Origin: Saprospiraceae bacterium
GTDB lineage: Bacteria; Bacteroidota; Bacteroidia; Chitinophagales; Saprospiraceae
Assembly: GCA_016787525.1 (NCBI GenBank)
Contig: JAEUUP010000018.1
Coordinates: forward strand, 1 to 64,000
Direction: 5' to 3'
Length of the DNA stretch: 64,000 bases
The first letter of the stretch is position 1; each line of letters opens with the position of its first letter. The notes beneath the pieces are model-generated. The model was not told the DNA's origin and did not search any database. It saw nothing but the letters and a program-made list of their open reading frames with translations. Below are positions 46,430 through 56,212 of this stretch, piece by piece. A program made the translations under genes and the position numbers.

Positions 46430-47767
46430 TTAGCGAATAAAATCCCAAAAGTTAATAATCACAATCAAAGCCAACAACAACATGAAACCCACTGTCACTG
46501 CTTTTTCCATAAATTGATCACTCACACGTTTGCCCGTGAACACTTCCCACAACAAGAACATCACGTAACCGCCGTCCAATGCAGGTATCGGCAACAAGTT
46601 CATAAAGCCGAGAATCAACGACAAACTGGCGGTCATAAGCCAGAAGCGTTGCCAATCCCACGTTTTACCGAACATTTGGGCAATAGACTTGAAACCACCT
46701 ACGCTTTCTTTTGCTTTGATTTCACCTTTGAACATTTTACCGAAGGCTTTGATTTGATTTACCAAAAAATCAGTACCTCTTGTCACGCCCATGGGTAAGG
46801 CTTGTGCCAACGAATAAGTTTTGCGCTCTGTTTTTACACCCAACTTTTCATAATCAGCCTCTGGTCTTAGTCCAATTTTAGCATCTTCGTTTGTTGAAAA
46901 GTTTAATCTCACTGTATCTCTACCCCTCAGTACAACCAAGTTGATGGGTGTGTTTTTCTTATCTTTCAATTCATTCATAAAGGTTTCGTAGGCGTGCATA
47001 TAAACTATTTCTTTGCCGTTCAACGACAAAATTTGGTCGCCTAACTTCAATCCGCCTTTTTCAGCAGGGGCATCTTTGATCAATTCGCCCACCAAAAGTG
47101 GAATGCGTGGATAAAACAAGGATTTATCTTTGTTTTCAAACTTTGTCAGAGTATTAACCGCATCAGCTGGAATATTAATAATTGTCTTTTGTCCATTTCT
47201 TTCTACTTCCATCGTTCTTGCACCGTCAAAAACAATACCCCTCAGTACAGAACGGTCATCGAACTTGTCAAAAGGTTTTCCACCAACACTCACAATTTTA
47301 TCACCTGACTGTAAACCCAATTGTAAACCCAATGAATCTGCTTGAATACCATTTGTAATGCTCGATGCAGGGATATATTCCTCGCCATAATGCCAAGCCA
47401 TCAAACCAAAAATCAAAAACCCAAGCAAAATATTGACCGTCACGCCGCCAATCATAATAATAAGGCGTTGCCAAGCTTTTTTAGAGCGAAATTCCCAGGG
47501 TTGTGCGGGTTGTTTGAGGGCTTCGGTGTCCATACTTTCATCCACCATACCGCTGATTTTGACATAACCGCCCAATGGCAACCAACCAATACCATATTCT
47601 GTGTCACCAATTTTCTTTTTGAATACCGAAAACCAAGGGTCGAAGAAGAGATAGAATTTTTCAACACGTGTTTTGAACCAACGAGCAGGGAAAAAGTGTC
47701 CACACTCATGTAAAACTATCAAAAGGGACAAACTCAAGATGAATTGCCCCAACATGGCTAAACTCAT
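46430..47767 (-). CDS. rseP: Site-2 protease RseP/YaeL (M50)
   Basis: A 445-residue intramembrane zinc metalloprotease. The zinc-binding HECGH is at 20-24 in the first helix, two PDZ-like domains lie between about 130 and 310 (GLQLGLQSGDKI, APAEKGGLKLGDQIL), and the LLPIPALDGG motif in a later helix holds the third metal ligand. In other bacteria it cleaves anti-sigma factors. No anti-sigma gene is near. Motifs at 46923 and 47238, one in each PDZ-like region. Confidence 0.94.
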   Translation of the reverse strand: MSLAMLGQFILSLSLLIVLHECGHFFPARWFKTRVEKFYLFFDPWFSVFKKKIGDTEYGIGWLPLGGYVKISGMVDESMDTEALKQPAQPWEFRSKKAWQRLIIMIGGVTVNILLGFLIFGLMAWHYGEEYIPASSITNGIQADSLGLQLGLQSGDKIVSVGGKPFDKFDDRSVLRGIVFDGARTMEVERNGQKTIINIPADAVNTLTKFENKDKSLFYPRIPLLVGELIKDAPAEKGGLKLGDQILSLNGKEIVYMHAYETFMNELKDKKNTPINLVVLRGRDTVRLNFSTNEDAKIGLRPEADYEKLGVKTERKTYSLAQALPMGVTRGTDFLVNQIKAFGKMFKGEIKAKESVGGFKSIAQMFGKTWDWQRFWLMTASLSLILGFMNLLPIPALDGGYVMFLLWEVFTGKRVSDQFMEKAVTVGFMLLLALIVIINFWDFIR

Positions 47768-48079
47768 AGATAGAGAGATTTATGTGAATTTATTAAACAG
47801 ATGATAAAACTCTGATTGACATTGATAAACAATGAATTGAGACAAAGTTTTGGGACTGATAGAATCCCTTTTTGCTTTATTCAATCTGAATCAGTGACTG
47901 AAAAACGCCGCAAAGGTAACAATTTTCAGTTGCGAGGGTTTTCAAAAAACGCTGATTTAGATAAATCAAGTGTTTTCATCGAAGTTTTTTTACTTTCACA
48001 CCTGTTTTTGACAGTGTCTCTGATAGCAAATGGGAAACGAAAGCTGTGTTTAGTATCTAATCAAATCAAAACTGAAAAA

Positions 48080-49219
48080 ATGAATCATCCTAATTCTCTT
48101 AGTTTTTGGGAACGCGAGAGTTTTCTTAAAGATATTGATGTTGCCATCATCGGTTGTGGCATTGTCGGATTGTCAACGGCGTTGTCGTTGCGCGAACGTT
48201 ATAAATCTTTGCGCATTGCCATCATTGAGCGGGGGGCTTTGCCCGAGGGCGCGAGTACACGCAATGCGGGTTTTGCCTGTTTCGGTAGCATCACGGAGTT
48301 AATGGACGATTTGGAGACGACTTCTCCCAACGAAGTCTTTGCTTTGGTCGAAAAAAGGTATCGTGGATTGCTACGGTTGCGGCAAAGGGTGGGTGATGCC
48401 CATATGTCGTATGAACCGACGGGTGGGTTTGAAATTTTTAAACATACTGAGGGGGATGTTTTGGAAAGTTGTATGGATATGTTGTCGTATTTTAATAAAA
48501 ATGTTGCACCGATAGTTGGTAGAGCGGATAACTATCAAGTGATAAAGCAGGATTTTGGGTTTAAAAATGTCAATGACATCAAAATTTGGAACACAACCGA
48601 AGGTTTGATTGACTCTGGACGCACTATGCAGCGATTGTTGCAACTGGCATACGAGAAAAACATCGTCATTTTTAATGGTTTGAAAATTAAAGATTTGCAC
48701 AATTATACTGAGGGGGTCATTTTAGAGTCCGAAGATGGTTGGTCAGTCAATGCCAAAAAGGTTGTGGTGGCGACAAATGGTTTTGCGTGGCGTTTGATGC
48801 CCCATTTGGCCGTCAAACCTGCCCGCAATCAAGTCCTCATCACAGAACCTTTGCCGCATGTGCCTTTCAAAGGTGGTTTTCACTACGACAAAGGTTATTT
48901 TTATTTTAGAAATGTGGGCAATCGCATCCTTTTAGGCGGTGGTCGCCATTTGGCACTCGAAGAGGAGATGACGGATGCGTTCGGTCACACCGAATTAATA
49001 CAAAAAAACTTGATTCGACTGCTTCAAGAAACCATTTTGCCCAATCAATCTTTCAACGTTGATATGTGGTGGAGTGGTATCATGGGGATTGGCTCTGTGA
49101 AAAAGCCGATTATTCAGCATGTGGCACCTAATATCATTGTCGCGGTGCGTATGGGCGGCATGGGCGTGGCAATTGGTAGTTTGGTGGGCGAGGAAGCGGC
49201 TGATTTGGTGGATATTTAG
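48080..49219 (+). CDS. FAD-dependent oxidoreductase (DAO family)
   Basis: A 379-residue protein with an N-terminal Rossmann fold VAIIGCGIVGLSTALSL (GxGxxG), the region RGALPEGASTRNAGFACFGS and a C-terminal GxGG-like GIGSVKKPII..GMGGMGVAIGS. These are the marks of the DAO family of FAD-linked amine or amino-acid oxidases. Substrate unknown. The ATG at 48080 is used because the 88 residues before it look like non-coding translation. Motifs at 48446 and 48707. The 312-base gap before it (47768-48079) holds nothing else I can support. Confidence 0.88.
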   Translation: MNHPNSLSFWERESFLKDIDVAIIGCGIVGLSTALSLRERYKSLRIAIIERGALPEGASTRNAGFACFGSITELMDDLETTSPNEVFALVEKRYRGLLRLRQRVGDAHMSYEPTGGFEIFKHTEGDVLESCMDMLSYFNKNVAPIVGRADNYQVIKQDFGFKNVNDIKIWNTTEGLIDSGRTMQRLLQLAYEKNIVIFNGLKIKDLHNYTEGVILESEDGWSVNAKKVVVATNGFAWRLMPHLAVKPARNQVLITEPLPHVPFKGGFHYDKGYFYFRNVGNRILLGGGRHLALEEEMTDAFGHTELIQKNLIRLLQETILPNQSFNVDMWWSGIMGIGSVKKPIIQHVAPNIIVAVRMGGMGVAIGSLVGEEAADLVDI

Positions 49220-49304
49220 GTCATTTTGTTTGTATTAGAGGCGGTCTCAAAAGGTCGCGTACAAGTTTCAAAGCCGCATAAGAGTCTGTTTTGAAATCAT
49301 TTTA

Positions 49305-49335
49305 GGTTTCGGACACTTTTGACGTGTCCGAAACC
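49305..49335. terminator. Perfect 12-base-pair stem-loop between convergent genes
   Basis: GGTTTCGGACAC (49305-49316) pairs perfectly with 49324-49335 over a 7-base loop, between the FAD gene and the esterase gene. Confidence 0.65.
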
Positions 49336-49426
49336 TTTGCCAAACGGCTTCTACCTTCTGAAAAAGCCTATCTTTTGACAACCAAACAAGCAAAAACGAA
49401 TCAACCCTGACTTGTCCTCCACACAA

Positions 49427-50653
49427 TCACTCAAAAACAATTCGTTTGGTCACAAACTTTTCGCCTTGATTGACTTTCAAAATGAAAAAACCTGTCCCGA
49501 TTTTGTTTTTTTCTAAAATAAATGAGGAATGTCCTTCGCTGCGGGCCGCATACACTTGTTGCCCAAGGGTGTTGTACACTTTGGCTTCCAAAGCTACCCC
49601 CTCAGTTGCTTCATTCTTCGCAATGACATTGACGAGCCAATCAATTGTCATTCTGTCACCCGATGGATTGGGATAAATTTTTACTTCATTCTCACTCAAT
49701 TGCACTTCTTTGACATCAGTGGCGACCGATTGTTTGAAAAATTCCCATTGCAAATCGGCGGCAATGATTGGGTCGTTGATACCGTTCGGGTATTCATGTG
49801 CCAATCCTTTCACAAGCGTGAAAATATAGCGATTGGTATTGCCCGCTAAGGGTTGGGTGAATAAAAATGTATTGGTACGAGCGGTGTTGCTTTTCGTATA
49901 AGTTTGTGAGAGACTTTCACAGACCAAATAGCGATTGATACCGCCGCGCATATAGCTCAAGACGCTGTCGCCACCAAATGGAATTTCAGGAATGCCCATT
50001 TGAGAAGTAAATCTATCATCCAAAGTGCCCACCATTGACCAAATAGGGATGGTACGGGTAGGTTTGGTGGAATCCAACGAATTCATCATAGAGCCATTCT
50101 GTGCAACGGCGGCAAAAATGTCTGAAGCATCCATTGCCAGCTTTGCCACCATCGCGCCACCATTGGAAAAGCCAGCTGCGAATACTTTTTTAGGATTCAC
50201 ATTGAAGGTCGCCTTGATGGTGTCCACCATTTTACGAATGAATTTCACATCGTCTTTAAAAACTTGGGTCACGTTGGGACATTTTTCTTCTATAAGGTTG
50301 CCATTGTTCCACTTTGTGATGACAACAGGGTTGTTGTTGGGGAAATTCAGCACGCAATACTTCAATGCAGTGGGAAAAACGGTGATAAATTTCTCTATTT
50401 CGCCCCGTTCTTTCCATTTTGATATGTTGTAAAACTGTTCGCCGTCGCCACTTGAGCCATGAAACATGAATACGACGGGATAACCGCCCGCAGGCACAGC
50501 TCCAGTGGGTTTTACAACGATGAATTCGCGGTCTGCACCATCGAATGTGAATTTTACGTCGAAGCGTTGTGCCAATAAGCCATTACCAACGATGAAATGA
50601 CTGAGGGGGAGTAAAACGATGAGTATCGCTGCGAAGGATTTTCTTATTTTCAT
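49427..50653 (-). CDS. Secreted PHB-depolymerase/feruloyl-esterase-like hydrolase with type IX sorting domain
   Basis: A 408-residue alpha/beta hydrolase. A signal peptide ends near LLAQR. The oxyanion VFMFHGSSGDG and the nucleophile Ser 163 in GFSNGGA mark the LpqC/polyhydroxybutyrate depolymerase-like family, and His is probably in the GLAHEYP segment near 310. The last ~75 residues are a type IX sorting domain (VKIYPNPSGDRMTIDW ... FILKVNQGEKFVTKRIV). Outer-surface or secreted. The ATG at 50653 starts a proper leader. A compound repeat at 49595-49627 encodes VIAKNEATEG in the sorting domain. Confidence 0.88.
   Translation of the reverse strand: MKIRKSFAAILIVLLPLSHFIVGNGLLAQRFDVKFTFDGADREFIVVKPTGAVPAGGYPVVFMFHGSSGDGEQFYNISKWKERGEIEKFITVFPTALKYCVLNFPNNNPVVITKWNNGNLIEEKCPNVTQVFKDDVKFIRKMVDTIKATFNVNPKKVFAAGFSNGGAMVAKLAMDASDIFAAVAQNGSMMNSLDSTKPTRTIPIWSMVGTLDDRFTSQMGIPEIPFGGDSVLSYMRGGINRYLVCESLSQTYTKSNTARTNTFLFTQPLAGNTNRYIFTLVKGLAHEYPNGINDPIIAADLQWEFFKQSVATDVKEVQLSENEVKIYPNPSGDRMTIDWLVNVIAKNEATEGVALEAKVYNTLGQQVYAARSEGHSSFILEKNKIGTGFFILKVNQGEKFVTKRIVFE
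49595..49627 (-). repeat. Compound repeat: CATTGCGAAGAATGAAG plus dispersed motif
   Basis: On the minus strand GTCATTGCGAAGAATGAAGC runs straight into AACTGAGGGGGTA. The first part resembles the very widespread 'CATTGCGAnnAACGAAGCAAT' repeats that give VIARNEA-like peptides in protein databases. It lies in the loop before KVYNTLGQQ of the sorting domain. Confidence 0.5.
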
Positions 50654-50895
50654 TTGTTTTTTTTTATGAAAGTGATGTAAAGTGTTAGATTCAATGATTT
50701 TGCCTTTTATACTGAGGGGGTCAAAATAGAAGAGAGATTGTAGCATTGTGGTGACAACGCCGCATTCTGTTCTCCAACGGGGGAATGTTCTCAACAGGAA
50801 AGAGAAAATTTTCTTTAGCTTTCCTGCAAGTCAGAACACGGCCATCAAATTGTCCAAACTTACAGGAAAAGCTAAAGGAAATGGGTGTTTGGTGG

Positions 50896-51297
50896 CTATC
50901 GTTTGCCCCAAACGGCGATGCGAGATTTACCTTTTCGGACTCCTTTGGTTTCGTACCAGAATTCAATTTTGCGCAGATGTCGCAATCCGCCATTCAAATC
51001 AATGACACGGCTTTCTTCGCCTTGCCGAAATTGGGTTTTCAGAGACACGTCCTGTACGTCACCATTGTCGAAATGAATTTTCATGTCGTAGATTTTCAAA
51101 GGAGCATCTGTCACACGAATTTTGATTTGTCGAAAATCGTCTTTTAGGTCACCAAAATGGATGGCATCGTGGTCGAGCCCAAAATTAATCCAGCGATCGG
51201 CGATGAAACGCCAGTCGGCCCTCGTGGCGTTTTGAGCCGATGTACAGTCGAATAAGGTCATTGTGAAAATGAGCAGCAGAGCAGTGAGTTGTTTCAT
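50896..51297 (-). CDS. Small secreted protein, DUF2541-like
   Basis: A 133-residue protein with a signal peptide ending about SAQ (about 20). The mature part ADWRFIADRWINFGLDHDAIHFGDLKDDFRQIKIRVTDAPLKIYDMKIHFDNGD followed by SRVIDLNGGLRHLRKIEFWYET and a basic C-terminus has the look of the DUF2541 beta proteins. Function unknown. The ATG at 51297 is chosen because MKQLTALLLIF is a normal leader. In the 242-base gap to the esterase start (50654-50895) I see one dispersed motif (50711) and nothing else. Confidence 0.65.
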   Translation of the reverse strand: MKQLTALLLIFTMTLFDCTSAQNATRADWRFIADRWINFGLDHDAIHFGDLKDDFRQIKIRVTDAPLKIYDMKIHFDNGDVQDVSLKTQFRQGEESRVIDLNGGLRHLRKIEFWYETKGVRKGKSRIAVWGKR

Positions 51298-51404
51298 TTT
51301 AGTTTTAAAATTTAGAGAATTGAGTGAATCATTTTTTTCTTTGATGATACAAAATTGCACATGTTTTCTGTGCTTTCTCTTACCCCAAAGGGTGATTTTA
51401 GGTT

Positions 51405-52025
51405 TTAATGCATCAATTTGCGCAAGCGTGTGATGGCAGTGGCACGTGAGGCAGCGTCAATCTTCAAATAGGAGTTGTTGATGTGTTTTTTGATGGTGTT
51501 GACGGACACAAATATGGCATCGGCGATTTGTTGATTGGTTTTTCCTTCATAAATCAGCTGCAACACGTCAAATTCGCGTTCACTGAGGGGTGTCAAGAGC
51601 GATTTGTTTATTTTCTCTAAATTCAATTGCGGATGATGCTGATTGCTGCGATTGGCAAAGTTTGAAATCGCCATTTCGAGCGAGGCTTGCAAGGTTTTTT
51701 CATTGAACGGTTTGACAATATAGCCCCACGGCTCGACTTTTTTGGCTCGCTCAAGCGTTTCGCGGTCGGCATACGAGGTTAAAAACAGAAAAGGCATCGG
51801 GCAATGCTTATTGATAAAGTCTGCAATCTGTATGCCGTCCATATCGCTGTCCAAATTGATGTCGAGAATGACCGCATCGGGTGTGTTTTTCCGCAAAGCG
51901 ACCTTCGCGTCCTCGTCGTCGTAAGCAATATCGGACACTTTGAAGTCTGCATTGTTCAGATAAACCGCAATATTCTCTGCGATGATGGGTTCATCTTCTA
52001 CGATTAATATTTTAAACTCAGTCAT
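51405..52025 (-). CDS. LuxR/NarL-type response regulator
   Basis: A 206-residue regulator: receiver (about 1-120) with VEDEP, phosphorylation site Asp 55 (LDINLD) and a LuxR-type helix-turn-helix (about 145-206) with LSEREFDVLQLIYEGKTNQQIADAIFVSVNTIKKH. It lies downstream of the kinase at 52254 on the same strand, separated by a 228-base repeat element. They form the obvious pair. Motif at 51582. Confidence 0.93.
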   Translation of the reverse strand: MTEFKILIVEDEPIIAENIAVYLNNADFKVSDIAYDDEDAKVALRKNTPDAVILDINLDSDMDGIQIADFINKHCPMPFLFLTSYADRETLERAKKVEPWGYIVKPFNEKTLQASLEMAISNFANRSNQHHPQLNLEKINKSLLTPLSEREFDVLQLIYEGKTNQQIADAIFVSVNTIKKHINNSYLKIDAASRATAITRLRKLMH

Positions 52026-52072
52026 TGATTGTTATTTTTTTGAATACACCTATATCCTTTAGTGAGTTCGTC

Positions 52073-52250
52073 TAAGAAACTGTTTTAACGGGCGTTCAGA
52101 TAGGGGAAATGCACCCTTGGACATGTAAAATGCACCCTCAGACATGTAAATTACACCCTCAGACATGTAAATTACACCCTCAGACATGTAAAATGCACCC
52201 TCGGACTATATTTTTATGTCGAACGCGCGTTGTTTTAAAACAGTTTCTAA
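52073..52250. repeat. Tandem 21-base array in an inverted-repeat frame
   Basis: About 4.7 copies of a 21-base unit (starts 52111, 52132, 52153, 52174, 52195; core CACCCTCAGACATGTAAA) are enclosed by arms 52073-52098 and 52221-52250 (TAAGAAACTGTTTTAA and near-complement, then GCGTTC/GAACGC). Each unit contains the palindrome ACATGT. It lies between a histidine kinase and its response regulator. Confidence 0.85.
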
Positions 52251-52253
52251 GGT

Positions 52254-54338
52254 TTATGCCAATTTATACTTGCTGATGCGCATTTCGACACATGCACCTT
52301 GCTCATTATAGACTTTCAATTGCGCTTTCAACTTCTGTGCAAACGCTTTCACGATTTTGAAACCAAATGAATGACCGTTTTGGTCATAGCCTTCTTTGAA
52401 TCCTTTGCCATTGTCTTTAACTTTCAGAAGCAAATGGTTGTTTTCTTGCTTCAAAACGACGGTTATTTCGCCCGTTTCTTGGTCATTAAAGGCATATTTC
52501 AACGAATTGCTAATCAATTCGTTGAGTGTCAAGCCGATTGGGATGACAGAATCCACGTCAATACTGAGGGGGTCAATATCAGTGGTCAATTTTATCTGTT
52601 CAGGTTTGATATTGTAGGAATTGAACAAACTTTGCGCTAAGTTTTGGATATAATCCGCCATTTTGATGCCCTTGATATTGCCCTCGTTGTAGAGATTTTG
52701 ATGAATCAAAGCCATACTTTGCACCCGATTTTTACTTTCTTTGACGGCATAAGCGGCGTTTTCATCTTTGATAGACATGGCTTGAAGGTCTAAAAGACTC
52801 GAAATCACTTGTAGATTGTTTTTCACTCGATGATGAATCTCTTTCATCAAGGTTTCCAACTCATCCGATTGTTTGGCGATGATGTGGTTTTTGTTTTTCT
52901 GTTTTCGATAAAGTAAGAACGTCAATCCACCCAGTAGCAACGCCATACTCAGTCCCAAGATGAGGCTCAAACGCAGGTTGCGCTCGTTTTTCAACTGTGC
53001 TTGCTGCAAGTCATACTCTCGATTGAGCGATTCTTGCAGTTCGCGTCCCCTTTCCAACAGGAGTCCTGTGGACAATATGATGGAATCTTTGAGCAAGTTG
53101 GCTGTTTCAAGACCTTTTCGCTCCGTTTCGAGGTTTTGTCGCAAAGCCGCTTCGTTTAGGAGTTGGAGTTGTTTGAGTTTATTCTCATTGTTGAGCAACT
53201 TTATCTCATCTTTTGAGGAGTTGATGTCAAAAAAACGCTGCACACTTTCTATGTTGAGGTTGCGACCTCGTGTATTGATGTTTTTGATGTGGTCAGTGTA
53301 TTTTTGGTAGTATTGATAAGCCGTTTTATAGTCTTGATTTTCGTAAAAAGACTCTGCCATATTGCGATACACATACGTATAAAGCTCTGCAAACTCCAAT
53401 CGTTTGGCAATAGCCACTGCCGAATCATAAAAAATGAGAGCCTGACGATTGTTACCTTTTTGCAACCAATAATTGCCCATGATGCTGAGGTATTTGGTTT
53501 TGACCCCCTCAGTATTTCGGTCATTTTTGGCAAAATTAAAGTACCTCAACTCGTCAAAAGCATCGTCCAATTGATGCAAACGAATCAAAACAGCCGCTTT
53601 GTTGAGCCTCGAAACGGCAATATCAGACGGCAACTTCAAAGTTTCAGACAATTGAACCGCATAATGTGCATAATAATAAGCACTATCGAACCGACGATTG
53701 AAATAATAGATGTCACCCAGGCGTTCGGTAATGCGCAGACAACTTTTATCATCATTCAAGCTTTTTTTCAATTCATAACACTTGCGATAAAAACTAATAG
53801 ATTGCTGATAGTCTTGAAAATAGCTGTACACTTGACCCAAAAACTCCGTGGCTTCAGCTTCTAATTTCTTATTGTGCAATTGTTGCGAGAGATAAATGGT
53901 CAAAAGGAAGTTTAAAATAGAGTTGCGGTAGTTGCCCGCATAAAACTGAGTGCGAGCAATACCAAAATTGGCAAAAATGGCTTCTTCTGAGGGCTCATCG
54001 TCATTGCTCAAAGTCTTTGCTCTCGAAAAAACGCCATAAGCTTTGCGTAAAGTCTGTTTGTCGAGAAACATTTCGCCCATTGCAATATTGACTAAAACCC
54101 TTTTTCTCGTATTATTCTCTTTTATAGCCACATCCAAAGCCTCCCAAAAGTATTGATAAGCCAAACTTGTATCTGTTGCTGCTAAATTTGCACCTTTTAC
54201 GAGCAAAGAATCATAACGAGTCGAAGGTTTGCTACGCGCTAAGGCTTGCAAATAGTCTTTGCTGTAATTGTCTTGAGCCAACAGACAATGACAGGTCAAT
54301 GTAAAGAGCCAAAAGGCTGTGAATTGCTTGAGCCACAT
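52254..54338 (-). CDS. TPR-containing HisKA_2-type histidine kinase
   Basis: A 694-residue kinase. A signal peptide or anchor (about 1-22) is followed by about 380 residues of TPR-like helices, then a coiled coil, a membrane helix (about 460-478), the HisKA_2 box EIHHRVKNNLQ (His 502/503) and HATPase (NELISNSLKYAF, DNGKGF). This is the common layout of Bacteroidota kinases that sense with TPR repeats. The LuxR-type regulator downstream is its partner. Motifs at 52563 and 53505. Confidence 0.9.
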   Translation of the reverse strand: MWLKQFTAFWLFTLTCHCLLAQDNYSKDYLQALARSKPSTRYDSLLVKGANLAATDTSLAYQYFWEALDVAIKENNTRKRVLVNIAMGEMFLDKQTLRKAYGVFSRAKTLSNDDEPSEEAIFANFGIARTQFYAGNYRNSILNFLLTIYLSQQLHNKKLEAEATEFLGQVYSYFQDYQQSISFYRKCYELKKSLNDDKSCLRITERLGDIYYFNRRFDSAYYYAHYAVQLSETLKLPSDIAVSRLNKAAVLIRLHQLDDAFDELRYFNFAKNDRNTEGVKTKYLSIMGNYWLQKGNNRQALIFYDSAVAIAKRLEFAELYTYVYRNMAESFYENQDYKTAYQYYQKYTDHIKNINTRGRNLNIESVQRFFDINSSKDEIKLLNNENKLKQLQLLNEAALRQNLETERKGLETANLLKDSIILSTGLLLERGRELQESLNREYDLQQAQLKNERNLRLSLILGLSMALLLGGLTFLLYRKQKNKNHIIAKQSDELETLMKEIHHRVKNNLQVISSLLDLQAMSIKDENAAYAVKESKNRVQSMALIHQNLYNEGNIKGIKMADYIQNLAQSLFNSYNIKPEQIKLTTDIDPLSIDVDSVIPIGLTLNELISNSLKYAFNDQETGEITVVLKQENNHLLLKVKDNGKGFKEGYDQNGHSFGFKIVKAFAQKLKAQLKVYNEQGACVEMRISKYKLA

Positions 54339-54578
54339 GCGTTTCGATTATTGTCCAAAGTTCGGCAAAGTCTTTCAAAGAAAAATTACCCTTTCGGGTA
54401 GTTTTTAGTATAAAAGAAGATTTACTGAGGGGTTATTTTTTTTGATGCGAATAAAATGTCGGTCATTAACTTTTCGTTTGGATAATATGAACAGATAGGC
54501 ACGATTTTTTAAGCAGAGTTCTTTTCTTACATAATGGCGTATTTTTTAACTATTACTTACATTTCAACGAAACGATTA

Positions 54579-56039
54579 ATGTTCAATACTATCAAGGTCT
54601 TGCCAATATATGCCCTTTTGTTTTGTTGGCATATAGTTTCGGCGCAAGAACAACTGGGTTTGCGCTTGGGAAACTATGCAGGCATCAGTGGCATCACCCT
54701 CAACCCAACTGCGGGTATCAATAATCCATTGGGTTGGGATGTGAATGTGGTGTCAGCTGGTAGTTTTATTGCCAACGATTTTGCTTTTGTGCGCGATGCC
54801 AGTGTATTAAGTACTTATCGCAATCTGGAAACTATTGGACCTGCACCAGAGACGAAAATAGACTACCCAATCAAAGCCACGAAATACATTGACTTCTACA
54901 ATCGGCCACGCGATAAGTATTTTTCGACAACTCATTTTGTCACACTGCCTTCGGTTCAGATTAATCTGGCAAGCGGTCATTCTTTTGGCCTATTTGTCGG
55001 GCAAAGAGCAGCTTTGGTCACTCGCGAGATACCCATCATAGCTGACCCTTACGTGCAGCAGAATATTCCTTTAGGCATACTCAATAAAGTGCCACCTATG
55101 CTGACGACAGGCATGACTTGGGGAGAATTGGGCGTGAATTATGCCTATCAAATGGGCGACGATACTGAGGGGGGGCTTTCATTGGGTATCAATGCCAAAA
55201 TACTGAGTGGTAATCAAGGTTTTTTTGTTCAAAACAACGAAGGTACTGCGCTTACACGCTTGACAAAAGATTCGACACGTGTAGATGCCATTAATCTGAA
55301 AGCCGGATTCACCAATAACTTTATTTCTAACCCGTTTGCAAGCAATGGCTTGGGTTTGGGGGTTGATATTGGCGCACAATTTACATTAGGCTCTGGCGAA
55401 TCGGACGAAAGACCTTATTTATTTCGTGTCAATGCCGCTATTTTGGACTTAGGGCGCATCCGTTTTCATAAAAATACGGAAATACACGCCTTGCAACTAA
55501 ATGAACCCTTGAAAATGGATACAAAAGATTACCTCAATCTCAACCCAAATGACCCCATCGAAGATGCGTTGCTGCGTTTAAATCAAAAATTGTTTGGCAA
55601 AGCCGACAGTACATACAAAGGCAACTATTTTCCGATGAGTTTGCCAACGGCTTTTAGCTTGCAAGGCGATATCGCCATCACAGAGCAGTTTTATGTCAAT
55701 GGTTTGCTCGTGCAGCGGATACCCATAAGCCATTTGATATTGTCACGTGACAATATTATGGCGATTACACCGCGATTCGATTCACGTTGGTTCGGTGCAA
55801 TGCTACCCCTCAGTATTTTGAACTATCAAGAAGTGAGAATGGGTTTAGCTGTTCGTTTAGCATTCTTAACAATTGGAACAGATCACCTATTGAGCTTTTT
55901 GGGACAGAAAGAACTCAATGGCACAGATATTTATGTAGCATTAAAAGTAAACGCTTTTACCGCAGGCAAACTTGGCGATGCTAATAGCGGCTATGGAAGA
56001 AGAAGAGGCGGACAAAGTGCTAAATGTTACCGTTTTTAA
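54579..56039 (+). CDS. Outer-membrane protein, DUF5723-like
   Basis: A 486-residue secreted protein with a signal peptide ending about SAQ (23). It opens EQLGLRLGNYAGISGITLNPT, then beta-rich repeats, and has a C-terminal part resembling barrel proteins of the DUF5723 family. The Bacteroidota members are presumed outer-membrane proteins of unknown function. The ATG at 54579 gives a normal leader. Motifs at 55164 and 55806. Confidence 0.7.
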   Translation: MFNTIKVLPIYALLFCWHIVSAQEQLGLRLGNYAGISGITLNPTAGINNPLGWDVNVVSAGSFIANDFAFVRDASVLSTYRNLETIGPAPETKIDYPIKATKYIDFYNRPRDKYFSTTHFVTLPSVQINLASGHSFGLFVGQRAALVTREIPIIADPYVQQNIPLGILNKVPPMLTTGMTWGELGVNYAYQMGDDTEGGLSLGINAKILSGNQGFFVQNNEGTALTRLTKDSTRVDAINLKAGFTNNFISNPFASNGLGLGVDIGAQFTLGSGESDERPYLFRVNAAILDLGRIRFHKNTEIHALQLNEPLKMDTKDYLNLNPNDPIEDALLRLNQKLFGKADSTYKGNYFPMSLPTAFSLQGDIAITEQFYVNGLLVQRIPISHLILSRDNIMAITPRFDSRWFGAMLPLSILNYQEVRMGLAVRLAFLTIGTDHLLSFLGQKELNGTDIYVALKVNAFTAGKLGDANSGYGRRRGGQSAKCYRF

Positions 56040-56081
56040 GGTAAATTAAATTGTTTTATAGGGCGAAGTACTCAAACAATG

Positions 56082-56089
56082 TATCTTTG
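56082..56089 (+). promoter_or_regulatory. Candidate -7 box TATCTTTG
   Basis: Exact TAnnTTTG about 124 bases before the start at 56213. There is no TTG at the standard spacing. Confidence 0.35.
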
Positions 56090-56212
56090 TTTAAAATTAG
56101 AAAACTATACGCGGAATAAGCCATGACAATATCTTTCTTCAAGCAGCGCAATTACTGTGGTACGGCTCTTGCTATAAATAAAACGCAGTCTTTAACTCTT
56201 AACATACTTTTC

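Noticed and set aside
47816-48079. 88-residue N-terminal extension of the FAD oxidoreductase
   Set aside because: Not protein-like and absent from the family; start set to 48080.
52111-52210. CRISPR-like array
   Set aside because: Units are 21 bases and contiguous, with no spacers, and no cas genes are near.
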